A DNA stretch of 64,000 bases from Castellaniella sp034674885. Lineage in GTDB: Bacteria; Pseudomonadota; Gammaproteobacteria; Burkholderiales; Burkholderiaceae_B. Position numbers and translations under genes: made by a program. This document shows positions 27,197 to 36,451 of the stretch, one piece after another. The DNA is taken from contig NZ_JAUCDS010000004.1 in assembly GCF_034674885.1 (NCBI RefSeq), positions 62,001-126,000 of the forward strand, in the 5' to 3' direction. Each line of letters starts with the position of its first letter. Position 1 is the first letter of the stretch. Below the pieces are notes generated by a model that was not told the DNA's origin, made no database searches, and was given only the letters and a program-made list of their open reading frames with translations.

Positions 27197-28747
27197 TCAA
27201 GGGCTTGCCAGCTGGGCAACAGGCCCATCGACGTCAGCGGGCTGACCGGCCTGCTCGAAGCGCTGGTAATCCAGGCCGATACGCACCGCTCCCCAGCGGG
27301 TGCCGTTCAGTTCCACGGGCATGGACACGTCCGTGATGATCTCGCCCGTATCGCGCATGTAGGTCTGGCACAGCACGCCGCCCCGGTTGCGGATGGCCCC
27401 TTGACTGATCTGATCGTCGAACAGCCGCTTGTCGCGGCAGTGCGCCGTATCGTGCGCCACATCGCCCGTCGGCGGCTGGGAATAACGACGGTTGTGCGTG
27501 GGCGCATAGCCGTTCGCGTCGATCAAGATGGCATAGGATCCATGCGGAATGCGGTCCAGCACGCCATCCAGAATCTGCTGCAGGGCCCGGTCGATCTTCT
27601 GGTCGTACCCCACGTGATAGCGCGGCGGCTGGCTGCCGGGAATCTGCCGATAGGCCTGATCGAAGATGTCGGCGCCATCTGCCTGCCCCTGGCGCAGGAG
27701 CGCGGCCGCCTGATCGCGCAGCTGTCCCAGGCAGGATTCCAGATGATCGAAGGGAGTCGCCCCCGTGCGCCAGGCCGCCAGCATTTCCTGCAGGCTTTCC
27801 GTCTGGTTGCGCACGCCATGCACCTGTTCCCGCATGGACTGCATGCGCTGACGCAGCACGGCGCTATGGTCGGCGATGAGCTCGATCGAACTGCTCATGG
27901 CCTGATTGGTGTCGTTGACCTGAACCACCTGGGCGGTCACGCCGTCCAGCTGCGCGCCCACCGCCCCCAACTCGCGGACCAGCGAGCCGAACTGACCCGC
28001 AAAATCCCCCACCAGGCCGTCCGAGGCCTGCATGTCGGTATAGATGGCGCGGCTCTGTTGTTCGGAATCGGACACCAGCCCCAGGATCTCGCCCGTCTGC
28101 TGCACGATATCGCCGGTGGCGGCATTGACGCGCTCGGCCAGCTTGCCGACCTCCGTCGCCACGACCGCGAAACCCTGGCCCGCCTTGCCGGCGCGCGCGG
28201 CCTCGACCCCCGCATTGAGCGCCAGCAGATGGGTCTGCAGGGCGATGTCCTTGATCAGGCGGCTGGTGTCCTCTACGGACCGGGCGCGATGGCTGAGCTG
28301 CGTGACGACCTGGGAAAAGGCCTGCATGCGGGCCGTGACCCGGGCCACGCGCTGCTGCAGATCAGCCAGCTGTGCCTGCGTGGCCTGCAGCCCGTCGAGC
28401 TGGGTGCGAAACACCCCGGTGGCCTGCGAAACGGTCTCGCTGGTCTGCTGCGACAGCCCGGCAATCTGCACACCCTGCGCCGCCAGGTGTTCCGCCTCGG
28501 CGGCCTGAGCCTGGGCCATGGTTTCGCATTCCTGGGTATGGGTCTGTAGCCGGGCCGCATTGATGGCGATGCGGATGCTGGACTGGCGCATGACCACCAG
28601 CCGGTCACGCAGCGCCGCCAGGAACGGACCCAGCGCCCAGGCCAGCGGATTGAACGTCCAGGCCCGGTCATTCAAGGTCGCTCGGCCTCGGCGCAATTGC
28701 CGCAGCAGTCGTCCCAACCCCAGAAAGCGTGTACGTGCCCGGCCCAT
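27197..28747 (-). CDS. Cytoplasmic chemoreceptor with C-terminal Cache/PAS-like sensor domain
   Basis: A 516-residue receptor with no convincing pair of membrane helices; only a short hydrophobic patch occurs near residues 30-45. The middle (about 150-340) is a methyl-accepting signalling domain with FQ-like LALNAGVEAARAGKAGQGFA and a modified tip EVGKLAERVNAATGDI. The last 130 residues form a sensor-like domain with the pattern HNRRYSQP, CRDKRLFDD, CQTYMRDTGEIITDVSMPV, and WGAVRIGLDY. I know this pattern from soluble receptors of related bacteria, but not its ligand. It lies between cheZ and flhB, and its 5' flank contains the palindromic repeat block. Confidence 0.9.
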   Translation of the reverse strand: MGRARTRFLGLGRLLRQLRRGRATLNDRAWTFNPLAWALGPFLAALRDRLVVMRQSSIRIAINAARLQTHTQECETMAQAQAAEAEHLAAQGVQIAGLSQQTSETVSQATGVFRTQLDGLQATQAQLADLQQRVARVTARMQAFSQVVTQLSHRARSVEDTSRLIKDIALQTHLLALNAGVEAARAGKAGQGFAVVATEVGKLAERVNAATGDIVQQTGEILGLVSDSEQQSRAIYTDMQASDGLVGDFAGQFGSLVRELGAVGAQLDGVTAQVVQVNDTNQAMSSSIELIADHSAVLRQRMQSMREQVHGVRNQTESLQEMLAAWRTGATPFDHLESCLGQLRDQAAALLRQGQADGADIFDQAYRQIPGSQPPRYHVGYDQKIDRALQQILDGVLDRIPHGSYAILIDANGYAPTHNRRYSQPPTGDVAHDTAHCRDKRLFDDQISQGAIRNRGGVLCQTYMRDTGEIITDVSMPVELNGTRWGAVRIGLDYQRFEQAGQPADVDGPVAQLASP

Positions 28748-28811
28748 GTCTTGTCTCCGTCAAAGCAGCCTGTTGACCGGCTGTCATGATTGTTGTGCAG
28801 GAAACTCCGAT

Positions 28812-28998
28812 TCCCACTTCGCCCCTTGCAGGGGGCTCAGATTCCCACCTCGCCGCCTGCAGGCGGCTCCGATTCTGTCGGCTATGGACAGTCCGCAGGG
28901 ACTGTCCATAGTCCGTCAGTGTCCCACTTCGCCCCTTGCAGGGGGCTCAGATTCTGTCGGCTATGGACAGTCCGCAGGGACTGTCCATAGTCCGTCAG
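28812..28998. repeat. Block of five palindromic repeat modules between cheZ and a receptor gene
   Basis: Two module types alternate. A 31-base module occurs at 28812-28842, 28843-28873 and 28922-28952, each holding a hairpin: GCCCCTTGCAGGGGGC in copies one and three, and the perfect palindrome GCCGCCTGCAGGCGGC in copy two. The differences between them are paired (C-G to G-C, T-G to C-G), so pairing is kept. A 46-base module occurs identically at 28874-28919 and 28953-28998, with 13-base arms CTATGGACAGTCC and its complement around a GCAG loop. Each arm also contains GGAC-N-GTCC, itself a small palindrome. The second copy contains the cheZ stop codon. Confidence 0.9.
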
Positions 28999-29642
28999 AA
29001 TCCCAAGCTTGCGAGGAGGTCGTCTACTTGATCCTGGTTGGTGATCACGTCGTTCTTGCCCTGGGCGTTGACCACGGGACCGTTGAGCAGCTTCTGGGTT
29101 TCCTCGCGGCGTTCGACGGGCGCATTGTCGATCAGCACCTGCACCAGTTCGCTTTCGATGGCGCCGATCACCCCCAGCATCTTCATGATCACCTGGCCGG
29201 TCAGGTCCTGGAAATCCTGGGCCATGATGATGTCCAGCAGATTGTTCTGCGATGCCTGGGTCTTTTCCGGGACGCCCTTGATGAAGGCGCGGGTGTCGTC
29301 CACCAGGGAACGGGCCTGGTCGAGTTCGACCGGATGGTCGAACCAGTCCTGCCAGCGGGCATCCAGGGCCTTGGCGTCCTTTTGCATGGACTCCTGCCAG
29401 GGCTGTGTCTGTTCGGCTGCGTTGAGCACCCGGTTGGCGGCCTGTTCCGTCATCTGCGCCACATAGTGCAGACGGTCACGGGCATCGGGGATGGCATGCG
29501 CGGCGTCCTTGATGGCCTGGTCCAGACCAAGTTCGCGCATGTTCTCGCGCAGGGATCGCGTCAGCTGCGCGATCCGGTGGATCAGATCGACCGGAGGCGC
29601 CTGCAGACCGGAATTTTCCATGGGGGATTGTTCTTCAGCCAT
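28995..29642 (-). CDS. cheZ: Chemotaxis phosphatase CheZ
   Basis: A 215-residue helical protein. The phosphatase centre is visible in AQDFQDLTGQVIMKMLGVI, containing the conserved DFQDLTGQ, and the CheY-binding tail ends in the family-typical VDDLLASLGF. CheZ removes phosphate from CheY to end tumbling signals. It follows cheY by ten bases. Its stop codon lies inside the last unit of the palindromic repeat block, so the 3' end of the message folds into strong hairpins. Confidence 0.96.
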   Translation of the reverse strand: MAEEQSPMENSGLQAPPVDLIHRIAQLTRSLRENMRELGLDQAIKDAAHAIPDARDRLHYVAQMTEQAANRVLNAAEQTQPWQESMQKDAKALDARWQDWFDHPVELDQARSLVDDTRAFIKGVPEKTQASQNNLLDIIMAQDFQDLTGQVIMKMLGVIGAIESELVQVLIDNAPVERREETQKLLNGPVVNAQGKNDVITNQDQVDDLLASLGF

Positions 29643-29652
29643 GATGCGCCCC

Positions 29653-30036
29653 TCAGAGTTTCTCGAAGATCTTGTTCAGTTTTTCTTCGAGCGTGGCGGC
29701 CGTGAAGGGCTTGACCACATAGCCGCTGGCCCCGGCCTGGGCCGCTGCGATGATGTTTTCCTTTTTGGCCTCGGCCGTCACCATGAGAACCGGCAGGTTG
29801 GCCAGGTTCGGATCGGCACGGATATTCTGCAGCATGGTCAGGCCGTCCATGTTGGGCATGTTCCAGTCCGACACGACGAACTCGAAACCGCCGTTGCGCA
29901 GTTTTTCCAGGCCTTGGGCGCCGTCTTCAGCCTCGTCGACGTTTTCATAGCCCAGGTCTTTGAGCAGGTTTTTGATGATCCTGCGCATCGTCGGGAAATC
30001 GTCGACGACCAGGATTTTCAAGGTTTTTTGGACCAC
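29653..30036 (-). CDS. cheY: Chemotaxis response regulator CheY
   Basis: A 127-residue single-domain receiver. Acidic residues Asp12 and Asp13 and phospho-acceptor Asp57 (VVSDWNMP) are present, with Thr and Lys later (VTAEAKKE, YVVKPF). The start is taken as GTG at 30036 because GGAGA lies seven bases upstream and the resulting protein begins VQKTLKILVVDD at normal length; a longer frame up to 30123 has no family support. CheY-P binds FliM to change rotation. It lies between cheB and cheZ. Confidence 0.96.
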   Translation of the reverse strand: MVQKTLKILVVDDFPTMRRIIKNLLKDLGYENVDEAEDGAQGLEKLRNGGFEFVVSDWNMPNMDGLTMLQNIRADPNLANLPVLMVTAEAKKENIIAAAQAGASGYVVKPFTAATLEEKLNKIFEKL

Positions 30037-30094
30037 AGATCGTTCTCCAGTCAATAAATCGGGCAGGGGGAAGGAGCAAATGCCTGCCGTTTGT

Positions 30095-31162
30095 TCACAC
30101 ACGGTGCCCGTAGGCACCCGCACTTTTCAAAATCAGTTCGCTGATGTCGTCCAGCGCGACGGCCTGTTCGGCAGCTCCGATCAGCAGGGCTTCGCGGGGC
30201 ATGCCGAACACCACGCAACTGGCCTCGTCCTGGGCGAAGGTCCGCGCGCCCGCCTGGCGCATGGCCAGCAGGCCTTGGGCGCCGTCCTTGCCCATGCCCG
30301 TCAGGATGACACCCACCGCGTTCGAGCCCGCCACCTGGGCGGCCGAATGAAACAGGACATCCACCGAAGGGCGATGACGGTTGACGGGATCAGTGTATTC
30401 GAGCTTGACGACATAATTGGCCCCGGAACGCGCCAGCTTCATGTGCGCAACGCCCCCCGGAGCCAGGTAGACGTGCCCGGGCAGCACGCGCTGGCCGTCC
30501 TCGGCCTCGTGCACATGCACGGCGCACAGGCCGTCCAGGCGTTGCACGAAGGACTTGGTGAAACCCGCTGGCATGTGCTGGGTGATCATGATCGCCGGAC
30601 TGTTGGCCGGCAGGGGTTCCAGCACGTGACGGATGGCCTCCGTGCCGCCCGTGGAAGAGCCGATCATGATGAGCTTTTCCGTCGTGGAGAACGTCCCCGC
30701 CAGGCGGGGTCGCGCTGCAACCTCGGCGCCCTGCGCTGCACGCGGCCGCAGCCGGGCATGAGAGGCCGCGCGGATCTTGTCGGCGATCATGTCGCCGTAT
30801 TCCATCAGGCCGTCGCGCAGGCCGAGCTTGGGCTTGGTGACGAAATCGACCGCCCCCAGTTCCAGCGCCCGCAGCGTGACTTCGGAATTGCGTTCCGTCA
30901 GGGACGACACCATGACGACGGGCATGGGGCGCAGACGCATCAGGCGTTCCAGGAAGTCCAGGCCATCCATGCGCGGCATTTCGACATCCAGGGTCAGGAC
31001 GTCAGGATTGTGCTGCTTGATGAGTTCGCGAGCGATCAGGGGATCAGGCGCGGTGGCGACGACTTCGAGGTCAGGCTGCGCGTTGATGATCTCCGTCATC
31101 AGACTGCGCACCAATGCCGAGTCGTCCACGCACAGAACACGAATTTTCTTTGATTCAGCCAT
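30095..31162 (-). CDS. cheB: Chemotaxis methylesterase CheB
   Basis: A 355-residue protein with an N-terminal receiver domain (phospho-acceptor Asp59 in LTLDVEMPRMDG) and a C-terminal methylesterase domain with GSSTGG (nucleophile Ser170), His196 in ITQHMPAG, and a later TGMGKDG. It removes methyl groups from receptors and deamidates receptor glutamines. The ATG at 31162 gives MAESKKIRVLCVDDS; an earlier frame start at 31387 would overlap cheR and lacks support. No cheD gene lies between cheR and cheB, unlike in Burkholderia. Confidence 0.96.
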   Translation of the reverse strand: MAESKKIRVLCVDDSALVRSLMTEIINAQPDLEVVATAPDPLIARELIKQHNPDVLTLDVEMPRMDGLDFLERLMRLRPMPVVMVSSLTERNSEVTLRALELGAVDFVTKPKLGLRDGLMEYGDMIADKIRAASHARLRPRAAQGAEVAARPRLAGTFSTTEKLIMIGSSTGGTEAIRHVLEPLPANSPAIMITQHMPAGFTKSFVQRLDGLCAVHVHEAEDGQRVLPGHVYLAPGGVAHMKLARSGANYVVKLEYTDPVNRHRPSVDVLFHSAAQVAGSNAVGVILTGMGKDGAQGLLAMRQAGARTFAQDEASCVVFGMPREALLIGAAEQAVALDDISELILKSAGAYGHRV

Positions 31163-31182
31163 ATCAGCAAGGTTTCCCGGAA

Positions 31183-32028
31183 TCAGGCAAGGGCATAGAC
31201 CGTCTGCCCCTGCAAGCGCAGGGATTTCGTCAGATAAGTAAAGTTTTCGGAATGGCCCGCGAACATCAGACCGCCCGGCTTCAACAGGGGCACGAACCGT
31301 TCCAGAATTCGTGTCTGGGTGGGCTTGTCGAAGTAGATCATGGTGTTGCGGCAGAAGATCGCGTCGAACTTCTGGTTTATCGGCCAACCGGGCGCAACCA
31401 GGTTCAATTCATCAAACGTCACCATATTGCGGATCACGGGCTTGACCATGGCCATGCCGGACTGGCGCCCCGTGCCACGTAGAAAATACCGACGCAGGAA
31501 TTCCGGCGGGATGGGCTTGATGCGATCCAGGGTATAGACGCCCTTGCGTGCCTGCGCCAATACCTGCCGATCGATATCGGTGGCCAGCACGGACAGCCCG
31601 GCATCGGACTGGCCACAGGCGTCGTGCAGCGTCATGGCCAGCGTATAGGGTTCTTCGCCGGAGGACGACGCACAGCACCAGACGGAAATGGGCTTTTGCC
31701 GGGTGCGCACGAAGTCCGCCAGGATCTGGAAATGGTGTTGTTCGCGAAAAAACGCCGTGTGGTTGATGGTGAAGGCGCTGATGAAGCGATCCCATTCGTC
31801 GGCCTGGGGATTGTGTTCCAGATAATTCAGATAGTCGCGTACCGAATTCAGGCCGGAATGATGCGCGCGCAGCCCCAGCGTGCGCGCCGCCATGTCTTTC
31901 TTGTGATCGCCCAGCACGATGCCCGCACGCCGGTGCAGGAGATCGGCTGTCCGCCCCAGGTCCTGCGCGTCGGCCTTGGGCAAGGCCGGCTGCGAGAAGT
32001 AGGAAACGGATGCGGCATCATTGATCAT
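31183..32028 (-). CDS. cheR: Chemotaxis methyltransferase CheR
   Basis: A 281-residue SAM-dependent methyltransferase that methylates receptor glutamates. It has the N-terminal helical domain, the substrate loop INHTAFFREQHHF, the SAM motif VWCCASSSGEEPYTLAM, and the late motif FDAIFCRNTMIYFD. The ATG at 32028 was chosen; a TTG at 32046 overlaps the preceding receptor gene by four bases and would add six residues, so it is also possible. It lies between a receptor and cheB. Confidence 0.95.
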   Translation of the reverse strand: MINDAASVSYFSQPALPKADAQDLGRTADLLHRRAGIVLGDHKKDMAARTLGLRAHHSGLNSVRDYLNYLEHNPQADEWDRFISAFTINHTAFFREQHHFQILADFVRTRQKPISVWCCASSSGEEPYTLAMTLHDACGQSDAGLSVLATDIDRQVLAQARKGVYTLDRIKPIPPEFLRRYFLRGTGRQSGMAMVKPVIRNMVTFDELNLVAPGWPINQKFDAIFCRNTMIYFDKPTQTRILERFVPLLKPGGLMFAGHSENFTYLTKSLRLQGQTVYALA

Positions 32029-32042
32029 GGCGGGACCTGAAT

Positions 32043-33773
32043 TCAACCCTGGCCCAGCGCCAGCGGCGGATGGGCTGCCGACGGGGTGTATCCCAGCTGC
32101 CCGCCATGCACGTCGATGACCGGGCCACCTTCCTGGATCCGGAAGGCCGCAACCGCCTCGCTGAGATGCTCGGCCTGATCCTGAAGCGAGCCGGCTGCGC
32201 TGGCGGCTTCCTGGACCAGGGCCGCGTTCTGCTGCACGACCTGATCCATGTCGGTGACGGCGGCATTGATCTGGTTGATGCCTTCGGCCTGTTCCCGGGA
32301 CGCGGAGGAAATCTCGTTCATGATGGCCGTCACCCCCTGCACCGATTGGACAATGTCCTCCATGATACGGCCCGCGTCCTGGACGCGCTCGGACCCCTCG
32401 CGGATGCGGACCACTGAATCCTCGATCAGGCCCTTGATTTCCTTGGCGGCCTGGGCGCTGCGCTGCGCCAGCGAGCGCACTTCGCCCGCCACGACGGCAA
32501 AGCCCTTGCCCTGCTCACCTGCGCGCGCAGCCTCGACGGCGGCATTCAAGGCCAGGATATTGGTCTGGAAGGCAATGCCGTCGATCACACTGACGATCTC
32601 GGCGATTTTGTTCGAGCTGCCGGTGATGCCGGTCATGGTTTCAGCCACGCTGGAGACGGCCGCACCGCCCCGCTGAGCGACTTCGGCGGCGCCCTTGGCC
32701 AACTGGTCGGCCTGCGCGGCGTTGTCGGAATTCTGGCGCACGGTGCCAGCCAGCTGTTCCATGCTGGCGGCGGTTTGCTGCAAGGACGCAGCCTGCTGTT
32801 CCGTGCGGCCGCTCAGGTCGGTGTTGCCCGCAAAAATTTCCTGCGAACCCAGATGGATCTCGCCCACGCCGCTGCGCACCTGGGCCACCATGCGCACCAG
32901 GCCGTCCTGCATGCGCTGCATGGCCAGGTACAGCACGCCGATTTCATTGCGCGAAGGCACCTGGATCGTGGCCGTCAGATCGCCGGCTGCGATGCGATCG
33001 AAATGCTCGCCCGCGCGACGCAGGGGCCGCAGCACCACCCGTTGCAGAAACAAATAGGCCGCCACCGCTGCCAGCAACGCGATCACCATGGACACGCCGA
33101 CGATGATGACCACCCATTCCAGGTGGGTGTCTTCGGCCGCCACGGCCTGCTGCGTCAATTCGGTCTGGTGTGCCTTCAGAGACTGATAAGCCTCGTTCAG
33201 CTTCTGTTCGACCGGATCGACGCGGCTCTTTTGCAGAGCTTCGTACTGATCGATGCGGCCTGCCTTCAGCTGCTCCAGCACGGCGGGCACGGCATCGCCG
33301 ACCAGCCCGGCATACAGCTGACCGACCCGGTCCGCCCCGCTGCCGGCCGGCAAGGACGCGGCTGCCGCCCGATTGAAATGATCGATGACCTGGCCGGCGC
33401 GTTCCAGCGCTGCATGCGCCTGATCGATCAGCGCACGGGTATCGTCGCTGAGTGCCGACGCGGACGCATCGTCGCTGGCCGCATTCCAGTTGGCCGAGAT
33501 CGAATTGTTCAACAGATCGCTATTGACGACGATACTGGCCAGGGCCCGGCCCATCAGGACCTGGACGTTCTCATACTGATACACCGCGTCGTCCAGCAGA
33601 GACACGGTTTCCTGTTCGCCAGCGATGCGCTTGAGCGCGTCATTGTTCATCTTCAGGGACAGCACCCCCAGCAGGGCTCCCGAAATGAGCATGACGAAGA
33701 AAAAAACAAGCACCAGGACCAGACTGGTGCGGACCTTGAGCGCACTGAAAAGACGCTTTTGACCTGCCTGCAT
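32043..33773 (-). CDS. Methyl-accepting chemotaxis protein (Tar/Tsr type)
   Basis: A 576-residue receptor with membrane helices at about residues 15-38 and 222-246, a periplasmic four-helix-bundle domain between them, a HAMP domain, and a signalling domain with GIAFQTNILALNAAVEAARA and the tip EVRSLAQRSAQAAKEIKGLI. It ends without a CheR-tethering pentapeptide. Its place between cheW and cheR matches the major receptor of the Bordetella-type operon. It shares 4HB-type layout with the receptor at 7179-8900 but differs in the sensor domain. The ligand is unknown. Confidence 0.95.
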   Translation of the reverse strand: MQAGQKRLFSALKVRTSLVLVLVFFFVMLISGALLGVLSLKMNNDALKRIAGEQETVSLLDDAVYQYENVQVLMGRALASIVVNSDLLNNSISANWNAASDDASASALSDDTRALIDQAHAALERAGQVIDHFNRAAAASLPAGSGADRVGQLYAGLVGDAVPAVLEQLKAGRIDQYEALQKSRVDPVEQKLNEAYQSLKAHQTELTQQAVAAEDTHLEWVVIIVGVSMVIALLAAVAAYLFLQRVVLRPLRRAGEHFDRIAAGDLTATIQVPSRNEIGVLYLAMQRMQDGLVRMVAQVRSGVGEIHLGSQEIFAGNTDLSGRTEQQAASLQQTAASMEQLAGTVRQNSDNAAQADQLAKGAAEVAQRGGAAVSSVAETMTGITGSSNKIAEIVSVIDGIAFQTNILALNAAVEAARAGEQGKGFAVVAGEVRSLAQRSAQAAKEIKGLIEDSVVRIREGSERVQDAGRIMEDIVQSVQGVTAIMNEISSASREQAEGINQINAAVTDMDQVVQQNAALVQEAASAAGSLQDQAEHLSEAVAAFRIQEGGPVIDVHGGQLGYTPSAAHPPLALGQG

Positions 33774-33829
33774 GAATCAGAACCTCGTGGGCATGAATGT
33801 GTCTGCGGGAAGACGGACGACCGCCTGGA

Positions 33830-34330
33830 TCAGGCCGCCGCCGCGCTTTCGACCAGCGCCATTTCCTCGCTGGTCATGAGTTTCTCGATATCCACCAGGA
33901 TCAGCATGCGATCGCCCACGGTGCCGATGCCGGTCAGGTGTTCGGTGGAAAACGCCGAGCCAAACTGCGGTGCCGAACTGATCTGCGACGTCTGCAGGAT
34001 CAGCACATCGGATACGCCGTCGACGACCACACCCACCACGCGCGAATTGACGGTGAGGATCACCACCACGGTCTGGGCGGTGTACTCCACATTGTCCATG
34101 TTGAACTTCATGCGCAGGTCGACGATGGGGACGATGACCCCGCGCAGATTGGTCACGCCCTTGATGAAGGACGGGACGTTGGCGATACGCGTCACGGTCT
34201 GGCTGTCATAGCCTCGGATTTCCTGCACCTTCAGGATATCGATGCCGTATTCCTGATTGGCCAGGGTGAAGATCAGAAATTCCTTGCCTTGGGTTTCGGC
34301 CTGATCCTTTTGGACGTCGGTAGAATTCAT
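33830..34330 (-). CDS. cheW: Chemotaxis coupling protein CheW
   Basis: A 166-residue protein consisting of one CheW-like SH3-pair domain (EFLIFTLANQEYGIDILKVQEIRGY, then VTNLRGVIVPIVDLRMKF), which links receptors to CheA in the signalling array. It follows cheA by 28 bases and precedes a receptor gene by 56 bases. Length and sequence are standard for the family. Confidence 0.96.
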   Translation of the reverse strand: MNSTDVQKDQAETQGKEFLIFTLANQEYGIDILKVQEIRGYDSQTVTRIANVPSFIKGVTNLRGVIVPIVDLRMKFNMDNVEYTAQTVVVILTVNSRVVGVVVDGVSDVLILQTSQISSAPQFGSAFSTEHLTGIGTVGDRMLILVDIEKLMTSEEMALVESAAAA

Positions 34331-34358
34331 GGTGGCTCCGTGGAGGAAAGGATGGGGA

Positions 34359-36437
34359 TCAGACGGCCGCAGCGGCCTGGCGCAGCGACGTCGTGCGGCG
34401 CAGAGCGAAGACGTCGACGATCAGCGCCACGCTGCCGTCGCCCAGAATGGTGGCGGCGGAAATCCCCGGGACTTTGCGGTAGTTGGTTTCCAGGTTCTTG
34501 ACGACAACCTGATGCTGGCCGATCAAATGATCGACCATCAAGGCAAAACGCTGGTCCTCCGCCTGGAGGATGACGGCGATCGCCTTGGTCAGATCGGTTT
34601 CTGCATTGCCCACATTGAAGACTTCGTGCAGGGCCACGACCGGCAGATATTCGCCACGCACGTGCAGCATCTGCTCGGTTTCGGAGATGCGGTGGATCTG
34701 TTCAGCGCTGGCCTGCATGGATTCGGTGACGTGCGACAGGGGCAGGATGAAGGTCTCCTCGCCTACCTTGACCGACATGCCGTCCAGAATGGCCAAAGTC
34801 AGCGGCAACACGATGCGCGTGGTCGTGCCCTGCCCCTTGCGAGACGAAAGCTGCACGTGCCCGCCCATGCTCTGGATATTGCGGCGCACGACGTCCATGC
34901 CCACGCCTCGCCCGGAAATGTCCGTGACCTTGTCGGCTGTGGAAAAGCCCGGCGCAAAGATCAGCTGCCAGATTTCGTCGTCGGGCGTGGCATCGCTCAC
35001 AGGGAAACCCAATGCGATGGCTTTCTTCATGATTTTTTCGCGGTTCAGCCCTGCCCCGTCGTCGATCACGTCGATGATGATCTGCCCGCCATTGTGCTGG
35101 GCGGACAGGATGAGCGTGCCTTCGGGGTCCTTGTCCTGAGAAATGCGGGCCTCGGGCATTTCGATGCCATGGTCCAGACTGTTGCGCACCAGGTGGGTCA
35201 GGGGATCGATGATGCGCTCGATCAGGCTCTTGTCCAGCTCAGTGGCCTGGCCCTTGGTGACCAGCTTGATCTGCTTGCCCAGCTTGTGGGCGTTTTCGCG
35301 CACCACCCGGGGGAAGCGGCTGAAGACGTAGTCCATGGGCATCATGCGAATGGACATGACGGCTTCCTGCAGATCGCGAGCGTTGCGTTCCAGTTGCTCG
35401 ATGCCGTTGAGCAAGCGGTCATGCAGGACCGGATCCAGGGACTGCGAAGTCTGCACCAGCATGGCCTGGGTGATGACCAACTCGCCCACCAGATTGATGA
35501 TCTGGTCGACCTTTTCCACCCCGACCCGAATGGTGCCGCTTTCCTTTTTTGCCTTGTGCGCAGTGGACTTGTCGCCACTGTCGGCGGGGTGATCCACCGA
35601 AGCGGGCTGGGAAGCTGCATCGGGTTCGGGTTCAACCGCAGCCGGCTCGGCGGCAGCCGGCGCGCCGGACGGGTTGACTGCGGCAGGACTCGCCGCCGGG
35701 GCAACAGTCGCCGGCTCGGTGCCGGGCAGGATCTCGTGGGTCACGTCCACCTGATCGGCATTGACGATGAAGCAGCAGACCGCCTCGAGATCGGCGGCCG
35801 ACGTGCCGGTCTGCAGCCACAGGGACAGGTTGCCGTCTCGGTGATCCCGATGCAGGATGGTGCCCATCAGCGCCATCTCGGCGCACAGCGGTTCGACGTC
35901 CTTGTCCTGGATGCGGTTGATGCGCACCCGCACGGGCAAGGCGCCGTTGGCCGCAGCCGGCACGGGCGCGCCGGCAGGCGCCGCAACGGCGGGCACCACC
36001 GGTGCCGGTGTGGCCTCGGCGGCCGGGTCGCCTTGCTGATGTTCGAGGGCCAGCTGGCGCAATTGGGCGCAGATGCGCTCGTAGACCTGCTGGTCAGGCT
36101 TTTCCGAGCCGCGATACGCGGCGACTTGATCGGTCAACACGTCCTTGGTTTCCAGAAAGATGTCGATCATATCCTGACGCAAGGCCAACTCGCCATGGCG
36201 GATCAGGTCCAGAAGGTTTTCCAGTAGATGGGTCGTCTTGGCGAGTTCTTCGAAACAGCCGAACGTGCCGGCGCCTCCCTTGATGGAATGCGCCGCCCGG
36301 AAGATCCCGTTGAGTTCGTCGGAATCGGGATTCGCCAGATCCAGGTTCAACAGCAGCTGTTCCATGTTGGCCAACAGCTCGTCAGCCTCGTCAAAGAACG
36401 TATCGTAGAATTCGCTGAGGTCCACACCTGCGCTCAT
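34359..36437 (-). CDS. cheA: Chemotaxis histidine kinase CheA
   Basis: A 692-residue kinase. The P1 domain carries phospho-acceptor His50 (FRAAHSIKGGAGTFG). A Pro/Ala linker leads to a P2 CheY/CheB-binding domain (about 175-265), then another Pro/Ala linker. The dimerisation helices and ATPase domain follow, with HLVRNSLDHGIE (N box), DDGAGLN and GRGVGMDVVRRN (G boxes), and a C-terminal CheW-like P5 domain. CheA phosphorylates CheY and CheB. It lies 14 bases downstream of motB and upstream of cheW, in the mot-che operon. Confidence 0.97.
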   Translation of the reverse strand: MSAGVDLSEFYDTFFDEADELLANMEQLLLNLDLANPDSDELNGIFRAAHSIKGGAGTFGCFEELAKTTHLLENLLDLIRHGELALRQDMIDIFLETKDVLTDQVAAYRGSEKPDQQVYERICAQLRQLALEHQQGDPAAEATPAPVVPAVAAPAGAPVPAAANGALPVRVRINRIQDKDVEPLCAEMALMGTILHRDHRDGNLSLWLQTGTSAADLEAVCCFIVNADQVDVTHEILPGTEPATVAPAASPAAVNPSGAPAAAEPAAVEPEPDAASQPASVDHPADSGDKSTAHKAKKESGTIRVGVEKVDQIINLVGELVITQAMLVQTSQSLDPVLHDRLLNGIEQLERNARDLQEAVMSIRMMPMDYVFSRFPRVVRENAHKLGKQIKLVTKGQATELDKSLIERIIDPLTHLVRNSLDHGIEMPEARISQDKDPEGTLILSAQHNGGQIIIDVIDDGAGLNREKIMKKAIALGFPVSDATPDDEIWQLIFAPGFSTADKVTDISGRGVGMDVVRRNIQSMGGHVQLSSRKGQGTTTRIVLPLTLAILDGMSVKVGEETFILPLSHVTESMQASAEQIHRISETEQMLHVRGEYLPVVALHEVFNVGNAETDLTKAIAVILQAEDQRFALMVDHLIGQHQVVVKNLETNYRKVPGISAATILGDGSVALIVDVFALRRTTSLRQAAAAV

Positions 36438-36451
36438 GATTAGCCTCGCCC

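Noticed and set aside
28790..28990. 66-codon frame with a repeated peptide in the repeat block
   Set aside because: The repeat comes from the DNA palindromes; there is no ribosome binding site and the strand bias is explained by hairpins.
28812..28998. Possible CRISPR array
   Set aside because: Modules are palindromic, of two kinds, and directly adjacent without unique spacers; no cas gene is present.
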